Positions 17,773-26,254 of a DNA stretch of 64,000 nucleotides are shown piece by piece. The DNA comes from Promicromonospora thailandica. GTDB taxonomy: Bacteria > Actinomycetota > Actinomycetes > Actinomycetales > Cellulomonadaceae. The translations under genes and the position numbers were made by a program. Each line of letters opens with the position of its first letter. Position 1 is the stretch's first letter. Location: assembly GCF_024171955.1 (NCBI RefSeq), contig NZ_JAMTCS010000004.1, positions 62,001-126,000 on the forward strand. Direction: 5' to 3'. Under the pieces are notes generated by a model. It was not told the origin of the DNA. It worked only from the letters and a program-made list of their open reading frames with translations, and did not search any database.

Positions 17773-18402
17773 TCAGCGCTCGACGAACCGCGTGCCGTCC
17801 GGCGTGAGCTCCGGCTCCCACACGAACCGGTGGATCACGTGCTTCTCGAGGACCCAGCGCACGCCGAGCGCGACCGAGCCCCAGACCACGAAGAGCAGCA
17901 GCGTCTGCAGGAAGTTGATGCTGATCCGGTCGAAGCCGCTGATCGCGAGGGTGGGGATGAGGAACATCAGGCCCAGGAACGCGGGCAGCAGCTGGATGCC
18001 GACCCACTGGATGACGGACAGCATGTCGACCCGGCGGTCGGCGACCACGCCGTGGTAGTCCATCACGTTGACCACGTGGTCGGCGCGCCACCGGGCGACG
18101 TGCCGGGCGACGGTCCACTGGGCGTCGCGGGCCTCGAGGGCCGCGCTGCCGCTGGGCAGCCAGATGCCCAGCACCTTGTGGATCTCGGCGGGGGTCAGGT
18201 ACCCCTTGTCGAGGATCGTGAGGCTGTGCACCGGCGGCTGCCGGGTGTTGGTCGGCAGCACCAGGGCGGCGAGGAACAGCAGGATGCCGCCGGTGCCGAG
18301 CAGGCCGACGAGCGCGTCCGGGAGCCATGGCAGGAGCAGGGTCGCGGTGGCGAACGCCAGGGCGCCGAGCAGCGCGCAGATGATGCGGTTCTTCATGGTC
18401 AT
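17773..18402 (-). CDS. Uncharacterised membrane protein
   Basis: About 209 residues from the ATG at 18402 (18396 is an equally good start). Two N-terminal hydrophobic segments (residues about 6-50), a soluble stretch with [29 protein letters not shown], two further hydrophobic helices around 130-185, and a short polar tail. I do not recognise the family. It lies 55 bp upstream of recO in the same direction and may share its transcript. Confidence 0.65.
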   Translation of the reverse strand: MTMKNRIICALLGALAFATATLLLPWLPDALVGLLGTGGILLFLAALVLPTNTRQPPVHSLTILDKGYLTPAEIHKVLGIWLPSGSAALEARDAQWTVARHVARWRADHVVNVMDYHGVVADRRVDMLSVIQWVGIQLLPAFLGLMFLIPTLAISGFDRISINFLQTLLLFVVWGSVALGVRWVLEKHVIHRFVWEPELTPDGTRFVER

Positions 18403-18498
18403 GGTGTGCCCGATCCTACCGGCGCGCCGTCGCCACCATGGGCGATACGTCCCGTTCGTAACCGATCCGCAGCCAGGCACAGCCGGGCCCAGCCGGGC

Positions 18499-19122
18499 TC
18501 AGCCCGTCATGAGGCGGGGCCACACCGCGACCGCCGTGCCCACCACGGGGGCCGCGATCATGATGCCGGTGACGACCACGGGCAGCGGGTGGACGCCGCG
18601 CAGCCGGCGTACGACCACCGCGTCGCCGTGCAGGCGCGTGACCACCACGGCCACGACGGCCAGGCCCAGCGCGGCCAGCCCGTTCTCCCAGGAGACCCCG
18701 AGCAGCGCGCCCCAGCTCCCGGCGATCACGATGCTCGCCACCACGAGCACCGCCTCCCAGACGTCGTGCCAGACCTGGCCGGGGCGCCGGCCCCGCAGCC
18801 AGAGGGCGACGTCGCGCACCACCACCGCCCCGGCGAGGGCGACCACCAGGGGGTACGCCACGCGGAACAGGTCGCCCGCGGCCCGCGGGAACGCGAGCAC
18901 CAGCACGAGCACGGCCGCGACGAGGGACGCCTCACCGGGCAGCCGCAGCGGCCGGACGGCGTCCAGCACGACGCCGCGCCGCGCCGGCGAGCGCCGGCGG
19001 TCGCTGCCGTCCTTGCCGCGCTCGTGCAGCAGGGTCGCGCCGACGCCCTGGACCGCCCCGTCGAGCACCACCCACGCGACCAGCAGGACCGTCAGCAGAA
19101 CGCCCCACACGACCGCGCTCAT
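18499..19122 (-). CDS. Small membrane protein resembling the N-terminal half of cytochrome bd subunit II
   Basis: 207 residues, five or six hydrophobic segments. The N-terminus WGVLLTVLLVAWVVLDGAVQGVG resembles the first helix of CydB. Residues about 118-150 (VWHDVWEAVLVVASIVIAGSWGALLGVSW) resemble the CydB W..WD...GS..PAL..GVA.GN region. At about 60% of normal CydB length, with no CydA nearby, it is unlikely to be a working oxidase subunit by itself. The similarity is from memory of motifs, not a search. It sits downstream of the purine genes in the same direction. Confidence 0.55.
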   Translation of the reverse strand: MSAVVWGVLLTVLLVAWVVLDGAVQGVGATLLHERGKDGSDRRRSPARRGVVLDAVRPLRLPGEASLVAAVLVLVLAFPRAAGDLFRVAYPLVVALAGAVVVRDVALWLRGRRPGQVWHDVWEAVLVVASIVIAGSWGALLGVSWENGLAALGLAVVAVVVTRLHGDAVVVRRLRGVHPLPVVVTGIMIAAPVVGTAVAVWPRLMTG

Positions 19123-19170
19123 GCGGCGCCCACCAGGGCACGAGGTTCCGTGACGTCCACACCGGAAAGC

Positions 19171-19758
19171 CTACGTAGCAGTCCGGGCTTCGTCGACGTC
19201 GCGGCCGCCGCCGACGTCCGTGCAGTCGATCACTGCGGCGTCGTGGGCCCGCAGGTACGGGCCGGCGCCGGTGTCGCCGGCCACCGACCGGGCCACGGCG
19301 GCCCAGTGTGCGCGACCCAGCAGCACCGGGTGGCCGGGCGCGCCGTCGTACGCGGCGCGGGCGAGCACGCCGCGGGCGGTCCGGGCGTCCGGGGCGGCGG
19401 CCAGCACGCGGCGGACGGCGTCCGCGCGCAGGCCGGGCAGGTCCACGAGGGTGACGACGGCGACGTCGGCGCGAGTCTCGGCCGCTGCCGTCAGGCCTGT
19501 GCGCAGGGAGGCCGCGACGCCGCTCGCCCAGTCCGCGGCGACGACGGGCCGTGCACCCTCGGGCACCAGCGCCCGCGCCAGGTCGGCGTCCGCCCCGAGC
19601 ACGACCACCACCTCGGCGCACCCGCCGTCGTGCAGCGTGCGGCAGGCGAGGTGCACCCACGGCACGCCGCCCGCGTCGCGGGCCAGGGCCTTGGGCCCGC
19701 CGAACCGGCGGCCGGCGCCTGCGGCCAGCACGATGCCGAGGGCCGTCACGGGCACCAC
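19171..19758 (-). CDS. Molybdenum-cofactor cytidylyltransferase-like NTP transferase (MocA/MobA family)
   Basis: 195 residues with the nucleotidyltransferase signature GIVLAAGAGRRFGGPKAL at the N-terminus, VVTLVDLPGL (metal Asp) and GHPVLLGRAHW. MocA-type enzymes transfer CMP (MobA: GMP) to molybdopterin; the MCD form is what xanthine-dehydrogenase-type enzymes use, so the adjacent xanthine dehydrogenase is the obvious client. It begins with GTG at 19758, 3 nt from the deaminase stop, and is the last clear gene of the purine operon. Confidence 0.8.
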   Translation of the reverse strand: MVPVTALGIVLAAGAGRRFGGPKALARDAGGVPWVHLACRTLHDGGCAEVVVVLGADADLARALVPEGARPVVAADWASGVAASLRTGLTAAAETRADVAVVTLVDLPGLRADAVRRVLAAAPDARTARGVLARAAYDGAPGHPVLLGRAHWAAVARSVAGDTGAGPYLRAHDAAVIDCTDVGGGRDVDEARTAT

Positions 19759-19761
19759 GCG

Positions 19762-20298
19762 TCAGTACCGGGTGTGGGCCGGGTGCTCCCGCCACAGGTC
19801 GAACGGCACGCCCGCCCCGGGGATGCGGTGCCCGACGACGGGGCTGGGCCAGGTCGAGCGGTCGCGCTCCAGCAGGTCGTAGAACTCGCGGTCGTCGAAG
19901 CCGGCGCGCTCGGCGTCGTGCCGGTCCGCTGCGAACACGACGCGGTCCACGCGGGCCCACAGCGCCGCGGACAGGCACAGCGGGCACGGCTCGCACGAGG
20001 CGTAGAGCGTGGTCCCCGCCAGGGAGAAGGTATCCAGGGCACGGCAGGCGGCCCGGATGGTGACCACCTCGGCGTGCGCCGTGGGGTCGAGGTCGCGCGT
20101 CACCCGGTTGCCGCCGGCGGCCACCTCCTGCCCCGCGCGCACGACGACGGCCCCGAAGGGGCCACCGCCGTCGGCCACGTTGCGGCCGGCCACCTCGACG
20201 GCGCGGGCGAGCCAGGCCTCGTCGTCCGGGCCGACGCCGGTACGGGACCGGACGCCGGTACGGGACCGGACGCCGGGTGTGTCGGTGGGGCTGATCAT
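19762..20298 (-). CDS. Guanine deaminase-like cytidine/deoxycytidylate-deaminase family enzyme
   Basis: 178 residues of the zinc CDA fold: HAEVVTIRAACRAL (His and catalytic Glu) and CEPCPLCLSAALWARVDRVVF (two cysteine ligands). C-terminal FYDLLERD and size fit the GuaD group (guanine to xanthine). It lies just after the xanthine dehydrogenase gene, so guanine is the likeliest substrate. Residues about 8-22 are a duplicated GVRSRT hexapeptide coded by an 18-bp tandem repeat, absent from the catalytic fold and probably flexible. Confidence 0.82.
   Translation of the reverse strand: MISPTDTPGVRSRTGVRSRTGVGPDDEAWLARAVEVAGRNVADGGGPFGAVVVRAGQEVAAGGNRVTRDLDPTAHAEVVTIRAACRALDTFSLAGTTLYASCEPCPLCLSAALWARVDRVVFAADRHDAERAGFDDREFYDLLERDRSTWPSPVVGHRIPGAGVPFDLWREHPAHTRY
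20234..20277. repeat. 18-bp tandem repeat in deaminase N-terminus
   Basis: ACGCCGGTACGGGACCGG occurs twice head to tail (20234-20251 and 20252-20269), then 8 more bases begin a third copy. It stays in frame and lengthens only the disordered N-terminus of the deaminase. Confidence 0.8.
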
Positions 20299-20343
20299 CC
20301 TTCGATGCTCGCACCGCCGCGTTTCACCGGCGTTCCGAGGAGG

Positions 20344-23112
20344 TCAATGTGCCGAAACGTCTGTTTCCACCCCCGGGCGCAGGAGGGCCCACAGGCGGTC
20401 GCGCTGGATCGGCAGGTCGTAGGGGCGCACGCCCGTCGCGTCGGCGATCGCGTTGGCCAGTGCCGGGGCCACCGGGTTGTAGGGCGCCTCGCTCATCGAC
20501 TTGGCGCCGCGCGGGCCCAGGCGGTCGACGGTGTCGGCGAAGAGCACCTCGGTGTCGGGGACGTCGGCGATCTGGGGCGCGCGGTAGTGGCGCAGGGCGC
20601 GGGTCACGACCAGGCCGTCGCGCACGACCATGCGTTCGGTCAGCGCCGAGCCGAGGGCCTGCGCTACACCGCCCTCGATCTGCCCGCGCAGCTGCTCCGG
20701 GTTGATGACGACGCCGGCGTCCGCGGCCTGCACCGACCGCAGGATCCGCACCTCCCCGGTCTCCGCGTGCACGGCCACGCGGAAGCCGTGCACGTTGAAG
20801 GCCACGGACCGCGGCGAGCCGTCGTGCGACCCCTCCGCCGACATCCCCGGGCGGGGCGCACCGGCCGCTGACAGGTCCGCACGGAGCGTGGCGGCCGCGC
20901 GCTGGACCGCGAGGCCCGCGACCACCGAGCCGGTCGAGCCGAAGGCGCCCGTGTCGTAGCCGGAGGTCGCCGTGTCGGACGAGCGCACCCGCACCCGGTC
21001 GAGCGGCACGCCGAGCTCCGTGGCCGCGATCTGCGCGTGCACCGTGGTGGTGCCGTTGCCGAACTCGGCGGTGCCGACGTCGACCACGAAGCCGCCGTCG
21101 GCCTCCAGCGTGACCCGGGCATGCGCGTGGTGCCCGCGCGGCGGGATCGTGGCGATCATGGCGAGCGCGACGCCGCGGCCCAGCGCCCACCCGGCGCCGG
21201 CCGGGGGCTCGACCGGGCGCGCGAGCGCCTCCTCGACCAGGTCGAGGCACTGGTCCAGCCCGTAGGCGCCGTACTCCAGGTCACCTTCCACCGGCTGCCC
21301 GACGACGAACGGGTCGCCGGGGCGGACGACGTTGCGGCGGCGCATCTCGACCGGGTCGAGGCCGAGCCGCCCCGCCAGCTCGTCGATCGCGCCCTCGATC
21401 GCGAGCTGCACCTGGCCCAGGCCGTAGCCGCGGAACGCCCCCGAGGGCACGGTGTTGGTGTAGACGGACTCGGCGTCCACGCGCTTGACCGGGGCTCGGT
21501 ACACCGCCATGGACTCGTGCACCCCGTGGAACAGCACGCCCGGCGCGTGGTTGCCGTAGGCGCCGGTGTCGGCCAGGACGTCGATCGCGAGCGCGGTCAG
21601 CGCACCGTCCGCCGCCGCCCCGGCCCGCACCGTGACCCGCATGGGGTGGCGGCACGGCACCATGGTGAACTGCTGCTTGCGCGTGAGCTCCCACTGGACG
21701 GGCCGCCCGGTGCGCAGGGTAGCGAGCGCCACGACGTCCTCCACGAGCAGCTCCTGCTTGCCGCCGAACCCCCCGCCGACGCGGCCCGCGACCACCCGGA
21801 CCCGCTCCCGGGGCAGGCCGAGCAGGCGGGCGAGCTCGTCGCGCACAAGGAAGGGCACCTGGGTGGAGGTGCGCACGTGGAGCACGTCGCCGTCCGGGCC
21901 GGGCGTCGTCCAGGCGCGGGCGCCGTGCGTCTCCAGGGCCACGTGGTTGACGCGCTCGGTGGTCCAGGTGCCGGTCACGGTGGCGGCCGACGCCGCGAGC
22001 GCCGCGTCGACGCCGTCGTGCCCGGGTTCGGCGTGCTCCTCGTGGAGCTGCGCGACGACGTTCCGGCCGGCGTCCGCGACCCGGTGCTCCTCCGGCGTGC
22101 GGCCGGGGTGCAGCACCGGGGCGTCGGGCCGGCGGGCGGTCTCGGGGTCGAGGACGGCGGGCAGCACCTCGTAGTCGACCTCGACCAGGGCGAGTGCCGC
22201 ACGGGCCTGCCGGGGCGTCTCGGCGACGACGACGGCGACGCGCTGGCCCGCGAACCGCAGCACGGGGTCGAGCATGCGGGTGTCGTCGGGGTCGTCCAGG
22301 CGGTTCTGGTGCCGTCCGGTCGAGTAGAGGGTGGCGGGCACGTCGTGGTGGGTGAGCACGAGGTGCACCCCGGGTGCCCGGCGTGCCGCGGCGGCGTCGA
22401 TGCGCGTGATGCGGGCGTGCGGGTACGGGCTGCCGAGCACCGCGACGTGCAGCAGACCCGGCGGCTCGGGCTCGTCGAGCGTGTAGGGCTCGCGTCCGCG
22501 CACCACGCGGGCGGCTGCGGGCGCGACGACGGCGCGGCCGAACGCCCGGCCCGGCTCCGCCGCCTCGGTGTTCACCCGGCCGGCGAGGGCGTCCCGGATC
22601 GAGCGGTACCCGGTGCAGCGGCACAGGTTGCCCTTCAGCTGTTCGGCGAGGGGTTGTTCGGCGAGGGGTTGTTCGGCGAGGGGTTGTTCGGCGAGGGGCT
22701 GTTCCGCGAGGGCCGGCGTGCCCGCGACGGTGCACACCATGCCCGGGGTGCAGAACCCGCACTGGAACGCCGCCGCGGCGACGAACGCGCGCTGGACGGG
22801 GTGCAGCGGGTCCGGGTCGGCGTCCATGGAGTCCGGATCCGGGTCCGGATCCGGGTCCGGATCCGGATCCGGGTCCGTGCCCGGGCCGTACCGGCCGAGG
22901 CCCGCCGCGGTGACCACCTCGGCGTCGGCGGCGCGGTGCGCGGGGATCAGGCAGGAGTGCACGGGGTCGCCGTCGAGCAGCACGGTGCACGCGCCGCAGT
23001 CGCCGGCGTCGCAGCCCTTCTTGACGGCGGTGGCGCCGTGCTCCCGCAGGTAGGTGCGCAGGCACTGCCCGGGCCGGGGGTCGGCCGTGACGTCGGCACC
23101 GTCGATCCTCAT
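20344..23112 (-). CDS. Xanthine dehydrogenase, fused 2Fe-2S and molybdopterin subunit
   Basis: 922 residues. The N-terminal ferredoxin fold has cluster ligands [16 protein letters not shown]...HSCL and QCGFCTPGM...NLCRCTGY. The remainder is the molybdopterin-binding domain with [42 protein letters not shown] and near the end [10 protein letters not shown], whose glutamate aligns with the catalytic Glu of xanthine oxidases. There is no internal FAD domain; a separate FAD gene precedes it. It oxidises hypoxanthine/xanthine to urate. Oddly, both linkers of the Fe-S domain carry simple-sequence repeats: eight Asp-Pro units and five LAEQP units replace the usual helix between the last two cysteine pairs. 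ATG at 23112. Confidence 0.88.
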   Translation of the reverse strand: MRIDGADVTADPRPGQCLRTYLREHGATAVKKGCDAGDCGACTVLLDGDPVHSCLIPAHRAADAEVVTAAGLGRYGPGTDPDPDPDPDPDPDPDSMDADPDPLHPVQRAFVAAAAFQCGFCTPGMVCTVAGTPALAEQPLAEQPLAEQPLAEQPLAEQLKGNLCRCTGYRSIRDALAGRVNTEAAEPGRAFGRAVVAPAAARVVRGREPYTLDEPEPPGLLHVAVLGSPYPHARITRIDAAAARRAPGVHLVLTHHDVPATLYSTGRHQNRLDDPDDTRMLDPVLRFAGQRVAVVVAETPRQARAALALVEVDYEVLPAVLDPETARRPDAPVLHPGRTPEEHRVADAGRNVVAQLHEEHAEPGHDGVDAALAASAATVTGTWTTERVNHVALETHGARAWTTPGPDGDVLHVRTSTQVPFLVRDELARLLGLPRERVRVVAGRVGGGFGGKQELLVEDVVALATLRTGRPVQWELTRKQQFTMVPCRHPMRVTVRAGAAADGALTALAIDVLADTGAYGNHAPGVLFHGVHESMAVYRAPVKRVDAESVYTNTVPSGAFRGYGLGQVQLAIEGAIDELAGRLGLDPVEMRRRNVVRPGDPFVVGQPVEGDLEYGAYGLDQCLDLVEEALARPVEPPAGAGWALGRGVALAMIATIPPRGHHAHARVTLEADGGFVVDVGTAEFGNGTTTVHAQIAATELGVPLDRVRVRSSDTATSGYDTGAFGSTGSVVAGLAVQRAAATLRADLSAAGAPRPGMSAEGSHDGSPRSVAFNVHGFRVAVHAETGEVRILRSVQAADAGVVINPEQLRGQIEGGVAQALGSALTERMVVRDGLVVTRALRHYRAPQIADVPDTEVLFADTVDRLGPRGAKSMSEAPYNPVAPALANAIADATGVRPYDLPIQRDRLWALLRPGVETDVSAH
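22639..22713. repeat. 15-bp tandem repeat (5 units) in the xanthine dehydrogenase Fe-S domain
   Basis: Units TTGTTCGGCGAGGGG run from 22639 to 22713; the outer two are slightly diverged. On the minus strand they encode LAEQP repeated five times, between CTPGM and NLCRC. Because the unit is a multiple of three, copy-number change would alter length but not frame. Confidence 0.9.
22831..22878. repeat. 6-bp tandem repeat (8 units) in the xanthine dehydrogenase Fe-S domain
   Basis: Eight hexamers alternating GTCCGG and ATCCGG run from 22831 to 22878 and encode an Asp-Pro string between the first and second Fe-S ligand sets. Slippage would keep the frame. Confidence 0.9.
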
Positions 23113-23160
23113 GGCGCGTCTCCCGGGCGTGCGCCGGCCTCGGGGAACGACTTTCTTCCG

Positions 23161-23209
23161 CGGGTGTGTTGCTCTGCGTCGACACGGTCTACACAGAGCA
23201 ACACTCCCG
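23161..23209. repeat. Inverted-repeat element, copy 2 (GTTGCTCTG family)
   Basis: Core 23168-23202 is GTTGCTCTGCGTCGAC / ACG / GTCTACACAGAGCAAC, the same arrangement and loop as at 11180-11214, with two mismatched pairs. Flanking CGGGTGT and ACTCCCG extend the stem with one mismatch. It lies in the 121-bp spacer between the FAD subunit and the Fe-S/Mo subunit of xanthine dehydrogenase, the only sizeable gap in an otherwise tightly packed operon. Confidence 0.75.
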
Positions 23210-23233
23210 AAGGAGCAACCGTCTCGGCGGACC

Positions 23234-24124
23234 TCATGGCGCCCCGCTCAGCTCGTCGAGCACCTCGTGGGCCAGGCGCCGGGTCATGGCGGCACGCCAC
23301 GCGGCGCTGCCGTGCGCGTCCTCGAACCAGTCGATCCGGCGGTCGACGAGGCGGTCCAGGGCCGCGTGGTCGCCGGGGTCGAGCTGCAGCAGGACCGGAG
23401 CCGGGACGGACCCGGTCAGCACGAGCAGCACGCGTCCCGGCGCGGTCCCGCCCGATGATGACCGGCCGGTCACCATCGCCGACGTCCGGCCGGTCGGGGT
23501 GAGGGACATCCGTCGGAACGCCGTCCGCTGCCCGAGCGCGGAGGCGGGCACCCGCACCTCGCGGAGCAGCTCCCCGGGCGCCAGGTCGACCGTGCCCGCG
23601 CCGGTGACCAGGTCGGACACCGCGACCTCACGCGATCCCGCGGCCGGGACGGACGGCGCCCCCGGCGTCCAGACGACCGCCGTGGCGCCGAGCGCCGCGA
23701 ACAGCCCGGCCATCGACCCGGCGGGCAGCCCCAGCGCCAGGTTCCCACCCACCGTCGCGGTGCGCGCAACCTTCGGCGACAGGGTCAGCGCGGACACGCA
23801 CGGCGCCACGATCGCGAGCGCGCGGTACGGGGCCGCGCCCGCGCCGGACGGCGCCAGCGCACCCGGACCCGGACGCGGACCCGCCAGCGCACCCGGACCG
23901 GCGAGCAGCTCCGCGAGCGTGCACGTCCCGGCCACGCGCAGGCCCGCGCCGTCCACGGACCACGGCTCCCAGCCCAGGCCGGTCAGGTCGACGAGCCCGG
24001 TCACGCCCCGGGGCACGGGCTCGGAGTACAGGTAGGTGCCCCCGCCCAGGAAGACCTCGCCGGGCCGCAGCACGCAGTCGGCCCGCGTGCGCGCGATCCG
24101 GAGGGTGTCGACGTCGAGGTCCAC
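23234..24124 (-). CDS. Xanthine dehydrogenase FAD-binding subunit
   Basis: 296 residues of the CoxM/XdhB FAD fold: [12 protein letters not shown] near the N-terminus, [32 protein letters not shown] (the RN.aTvGGNl region) in the middle, and the C-terminal all-alpha domain ending in LAHEVLDEL. It passes electrons from the Fe-S clusters to the acceptor. GTG start at 24124, 4 nt after the regulator stop at 24129. An insertion [16 protein letters not shown] (about residues 77-92) is low-complexity and probably a loop. Confidence 0.82.
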   Translation of the reverse strand: MDLDVDTLRIARTRADCVLRPGEVFLGGGTYLYSEPVPRGVTGLVDLTGLGWEPWSVDGAGLRVAGTCTLAELLAGPGALAGPRPGPGALAPSGAGAAPYRALAIVAPCVSALTLSPKVARTATVGGNLALGLPAGSMAGLFAALGATAVVWTPGAPSVPAAGSREVAVSDLVTGAGTVDLAPGELLREVRVPASALGQRTAFRRMSLTPTGRTSAMVTGRSSSGGTAPGRVLLVLTGSVPAPVLLQLDPGDHAALDRLVDRRIDWFEDAHGSAAWRAAMTRRLAHEVLDELSGAP

Positions 24125-24128
24125 GGCG

Positions 24129-24965
24129 TCACCGTTCGTCGATCTCGCGCAGCAGCGCGTACCGGTCGTCGATCGCGTCGACCCGGGCGGGCGCGCCGTC
24201 CAGCACCTCGTGCACGCGGTCCGAGATCGCCGCCACGAGACTCACGGGCGCGACCATCGAGTCGAACGCGCCCCGCGTGCTGATCGGGCACTCGATCCAC
24301 CACGTCACGCTGCCCGCCAGGTGGCGCAGGCTGGAGTCGGCGAGCAGGAGCACGCGCACGCCGTCCGCCAGCAGGGACTCCACCATCTCGGCCACGCGGA
24401 AGGCGTGCCGGCGCACCGAGACCACCACGACGACGTCGCGCGGGCCGAGGCCGACGAGGTCGTCGGCCAGCGACTGGCCCGGCGCGGGCGCGAGGTGCAC
24501 CCGCCCGCGCACCTGCACGAGGTTGCGCCGCAGCTGCGTGGCCGGGCCGAGGGAGCCCCGGCGGCCGACCACCACGACGTCGCCCGCGGTCGCGAGCGCC
24601 GCGGCGATCTCGTCGAGCACCGCGTCGTCGAGCAGCGCGTAGGCCTTCTCGAGGTTCGCGACCTCCTGCTCCAGCCGTTCGCGCAGGCCCGGCGGCGGGC
24701 CGACGGCGATCGGCAGGCCCCGCCCGCGGCGGGCGCGCAGGTGGGCCCGCAGCCCCTCGAAGTCCTCGTACCCGAGCTTGCGGAACAGCCTGCTCATCGT
24801 CGCCTTCGAGACTCCGGCCAGGGCCGCGAGCTCGGTCGCCCGGTACGTGCCGAGCTCCCCCAGGTGGTCCAGGAGGGTGTCGGCGGCGCGACGTTCCTGC
24901 GGGGACAGGCCGCGGTAGGCGGAGGCGACGCGGTCCTCCAGGGGCGGGGCTGCCGGGATCGTCAT
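24129..24965 (-). CDS. RpiR/MurR-family transcriptional regulator
   Basis: 278 residues. An N-terminal HTH_6 domain (LSPQERRAADTLLDHLGEL, then ATELAALAGVSKATMSRLFRKLGYEDFEGLRAHLRA) is followed by a SIS domain with VVVVGRRGSLGPATQLRRNL and VVVVSVRRHAFRVAEMVESLLADGVRVLLLADSS. SIS domains usually sense sugar phosphates; in this setting a purine or ureide intermediate is plausible. It begins with an ATGA overlap after allantoate amidohydrolase, so it is made with the enzymes it probably controls. Confidence 0.88.
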   Translation of the reverse strand: MTIPAAPPLEDRVASAYRGLSPQERRAADTLLDHLGELGTYRATELAALAGVSKATMSRLFRKLGYEDFEGLRAHLRARRGRGLPIAVGPPPGLRERLEQEVANLEKAYALLDDAVLDEIAAALATAGDVVVVGRRGSLGPATQLRRNLVQVRGRVHLAPAPGQSLADDLVGLGPRDVVVVVSVRRHAFRVAEMVESLLADGVRVLLLADSSLRHLAGSVTWWIECPISTRGAFDSMVAPVSLVAAISDRVHEVLDGAPARVDAIDDRYALLREIDER

Positions 24966-26254
24966 CGGGCTACCTCCGCGACGGGCTTGTCCGCCAGCGC
25001 GAGCACCGCCGCCGTGTACGCGTCGAGCGCGGCGGCGACGTCGGCGGCCTCGACGCTCTCGTCCGCATGGTGGCTGATGCCGTCCCGGCAGCGCACGAAC
25101 AGCATGCCCACCCCGGTGACGGCCGCCATCGCCATGGCGTCGTGGCCGGCGGGGCTCCACAGCCCGGGCACGTCGTCCGCACGCCCTGCGAACTCGGGCG
25201 AGGCCGCCGCGATCCCCGCGACGACCGCCGCCGTCATCCGCTCGTCGCAGGTGGTCGACGGCGCCCGGTGGGTCTCGGCGTGCTCGATGCTCACGTGGCG
25301 CTCGCGCGCGATGTCCCGCGCGGCCGCGGCGACCCGCCCCCACAGGGCGTCCCGGGCGGCGTCGGTGCGGGCGCGCAGGTCGAGCGTGAGCTCGGCGCGG
25401 CCGGGGATCACGTTGACCGCCCCGGGCGACACGCGCAGCTCGCCGACGGTGGCCAGGCCGCCGGCGTCGACGGCGAGCTCCTCGATCCGGGTGACGAGGT
25501 GCGCGGCGGCGACCAACGCGTCCCGGCGCCGGGCGTACGGGGTACCGCCCGCGTGCCGGGCCTCGCCGGTGACGGTCAGCACGAACCGCCGCGCCCCCGC
25601 GATCGTGGTGACGTACCCGAGCGGCAGGCCGAGCGCCTCCAGCTCGGGGCCCTGCTCGATGTGGGCCTCCAGGTAGCCGACCAGGTCCTGCGGGCGGCGG
25701 GCGGCGGCGCCCACGCGGCCGGGGTCCAGGCCGAAGGCCGTGAACGCGTCGCGCAGGGTCACGCCGTCGGCGTCGGCCTGGTCCCACCAGGCAGCGTCCC
25801 ACTGGCCCGAGGCGGCGCAGCTGCCGAGCAGCGCCTTGCCGAACCGGGCACCCTCCTCGTCGGAGAACCCGGCGACCTCCAGCGCGAACGGCAGCGCCGT
25901 ACCGCGCAGCCGGTGGACGACGGCGATCGCGAGCGCCACGCCGAGCATGCCGTCGTAGCGTCCGGCGTCGGGCACGGTGTCGAGGTGCGAGCCGAGCACG
26001 AGGGCGGGCTCGCCCCGGGTGCCGGGCTGCTGGGGCGTTCCCGCGGCGGAGCGGCGGCCCCAGAGGTTCCCGGCGGCGTCGGTCGCGGTGGCCAGGCCCG
26101 CGTCGCGCATCCAGGCGGCGACGGCGGTGTTGGCCGCTGCGTGCTCGGGCGACAGGTAGACCCGTTCCAGGGCGTCGTCGCGCGCGGTGTGGCGCGTGAG
26201 CTCGTCGCACCGTTCGAGCACCCAGGCCGCCGTCCCGGTCATGGGCTCGGTCAT
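24962..26254 (-). CDS. Allantoate amidohydrolase (M20 family)
   Basis: 430-residue M20/AllC-type amidohydrolase. Metal-site signatures are LVLGSHLDTVPDAGRYDGMLGV, FSDEEGARFGKALLGS, EAHIEQGPELE and the C-terminal DGISHHADE. The dimerisation insert carries TGEARHAGGTPYARRRDALVAA. It hydrolyses allantoate to (S)-ureidoglycine, ammonia and CO2. Close relatives act on N-carbamoyl-L-amino acids or ureidoglycolate, but its place between allantoinase and the transaminase fits allantoate. ATG at 26254 overlaps the preceding stop (ATGA). Confidence 0.88.
   Translation of the reverse strand: MTEPMTGTAAWVLERCDELTRHTARDDALERVYLSPEHAAANTAVAAWMRDAGLATATDAAGNLWGRRSAAGTPQQPGTRGEPALVLGSHLDTVPDAGRYDGMLGVALAIAVVHRLRGTALPFALEVAGFSDEEGARFGKALLGSCAASGQWDAAWWDQADADGVTLRDAFTAFGLDPGRVGAAARRPQDLVGYLEAHIEQGPELEALGLPLGYVTTIAGARRFVLTVTGEARHAGGTPYARRRDALVAAAHLVTRIEELAVDAGGLATVGELRVSPGAVNVIPGRAELTLDLRARTDAARDALWGRVAAAARDIARERHVSIEHAETHRAPSTTCDERMTAAVVAGIAAASPEFAGRADDVPGLWSPAGHDAMAMAAVTGVGMLFVRCRDGISHHADESVEAADVAAALDAYTAAVLALADKPVAEVAR

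Noticed and set aside
17473-20871. 1132-codon plus-strand frame spanning five minus-strand genes
   Set aside because: It crosses intergenic regions and several well-supported genes, and its composition (His/Asp/Gly/Arg) is that of an antisense frame.
22831-22878. Microsatellite considered as a phase-variable switch
   Set aside because: The unit is six bases, so copy change cannot shift the reading frame; only length variation is possible.
21037-23502. 821-codon plus-strand frame opposite xanthine dehydrogenase
   Set aside because: Antisense shadow in high-GC DNA, containing low-complexity His/Gly/Arg/Val text.
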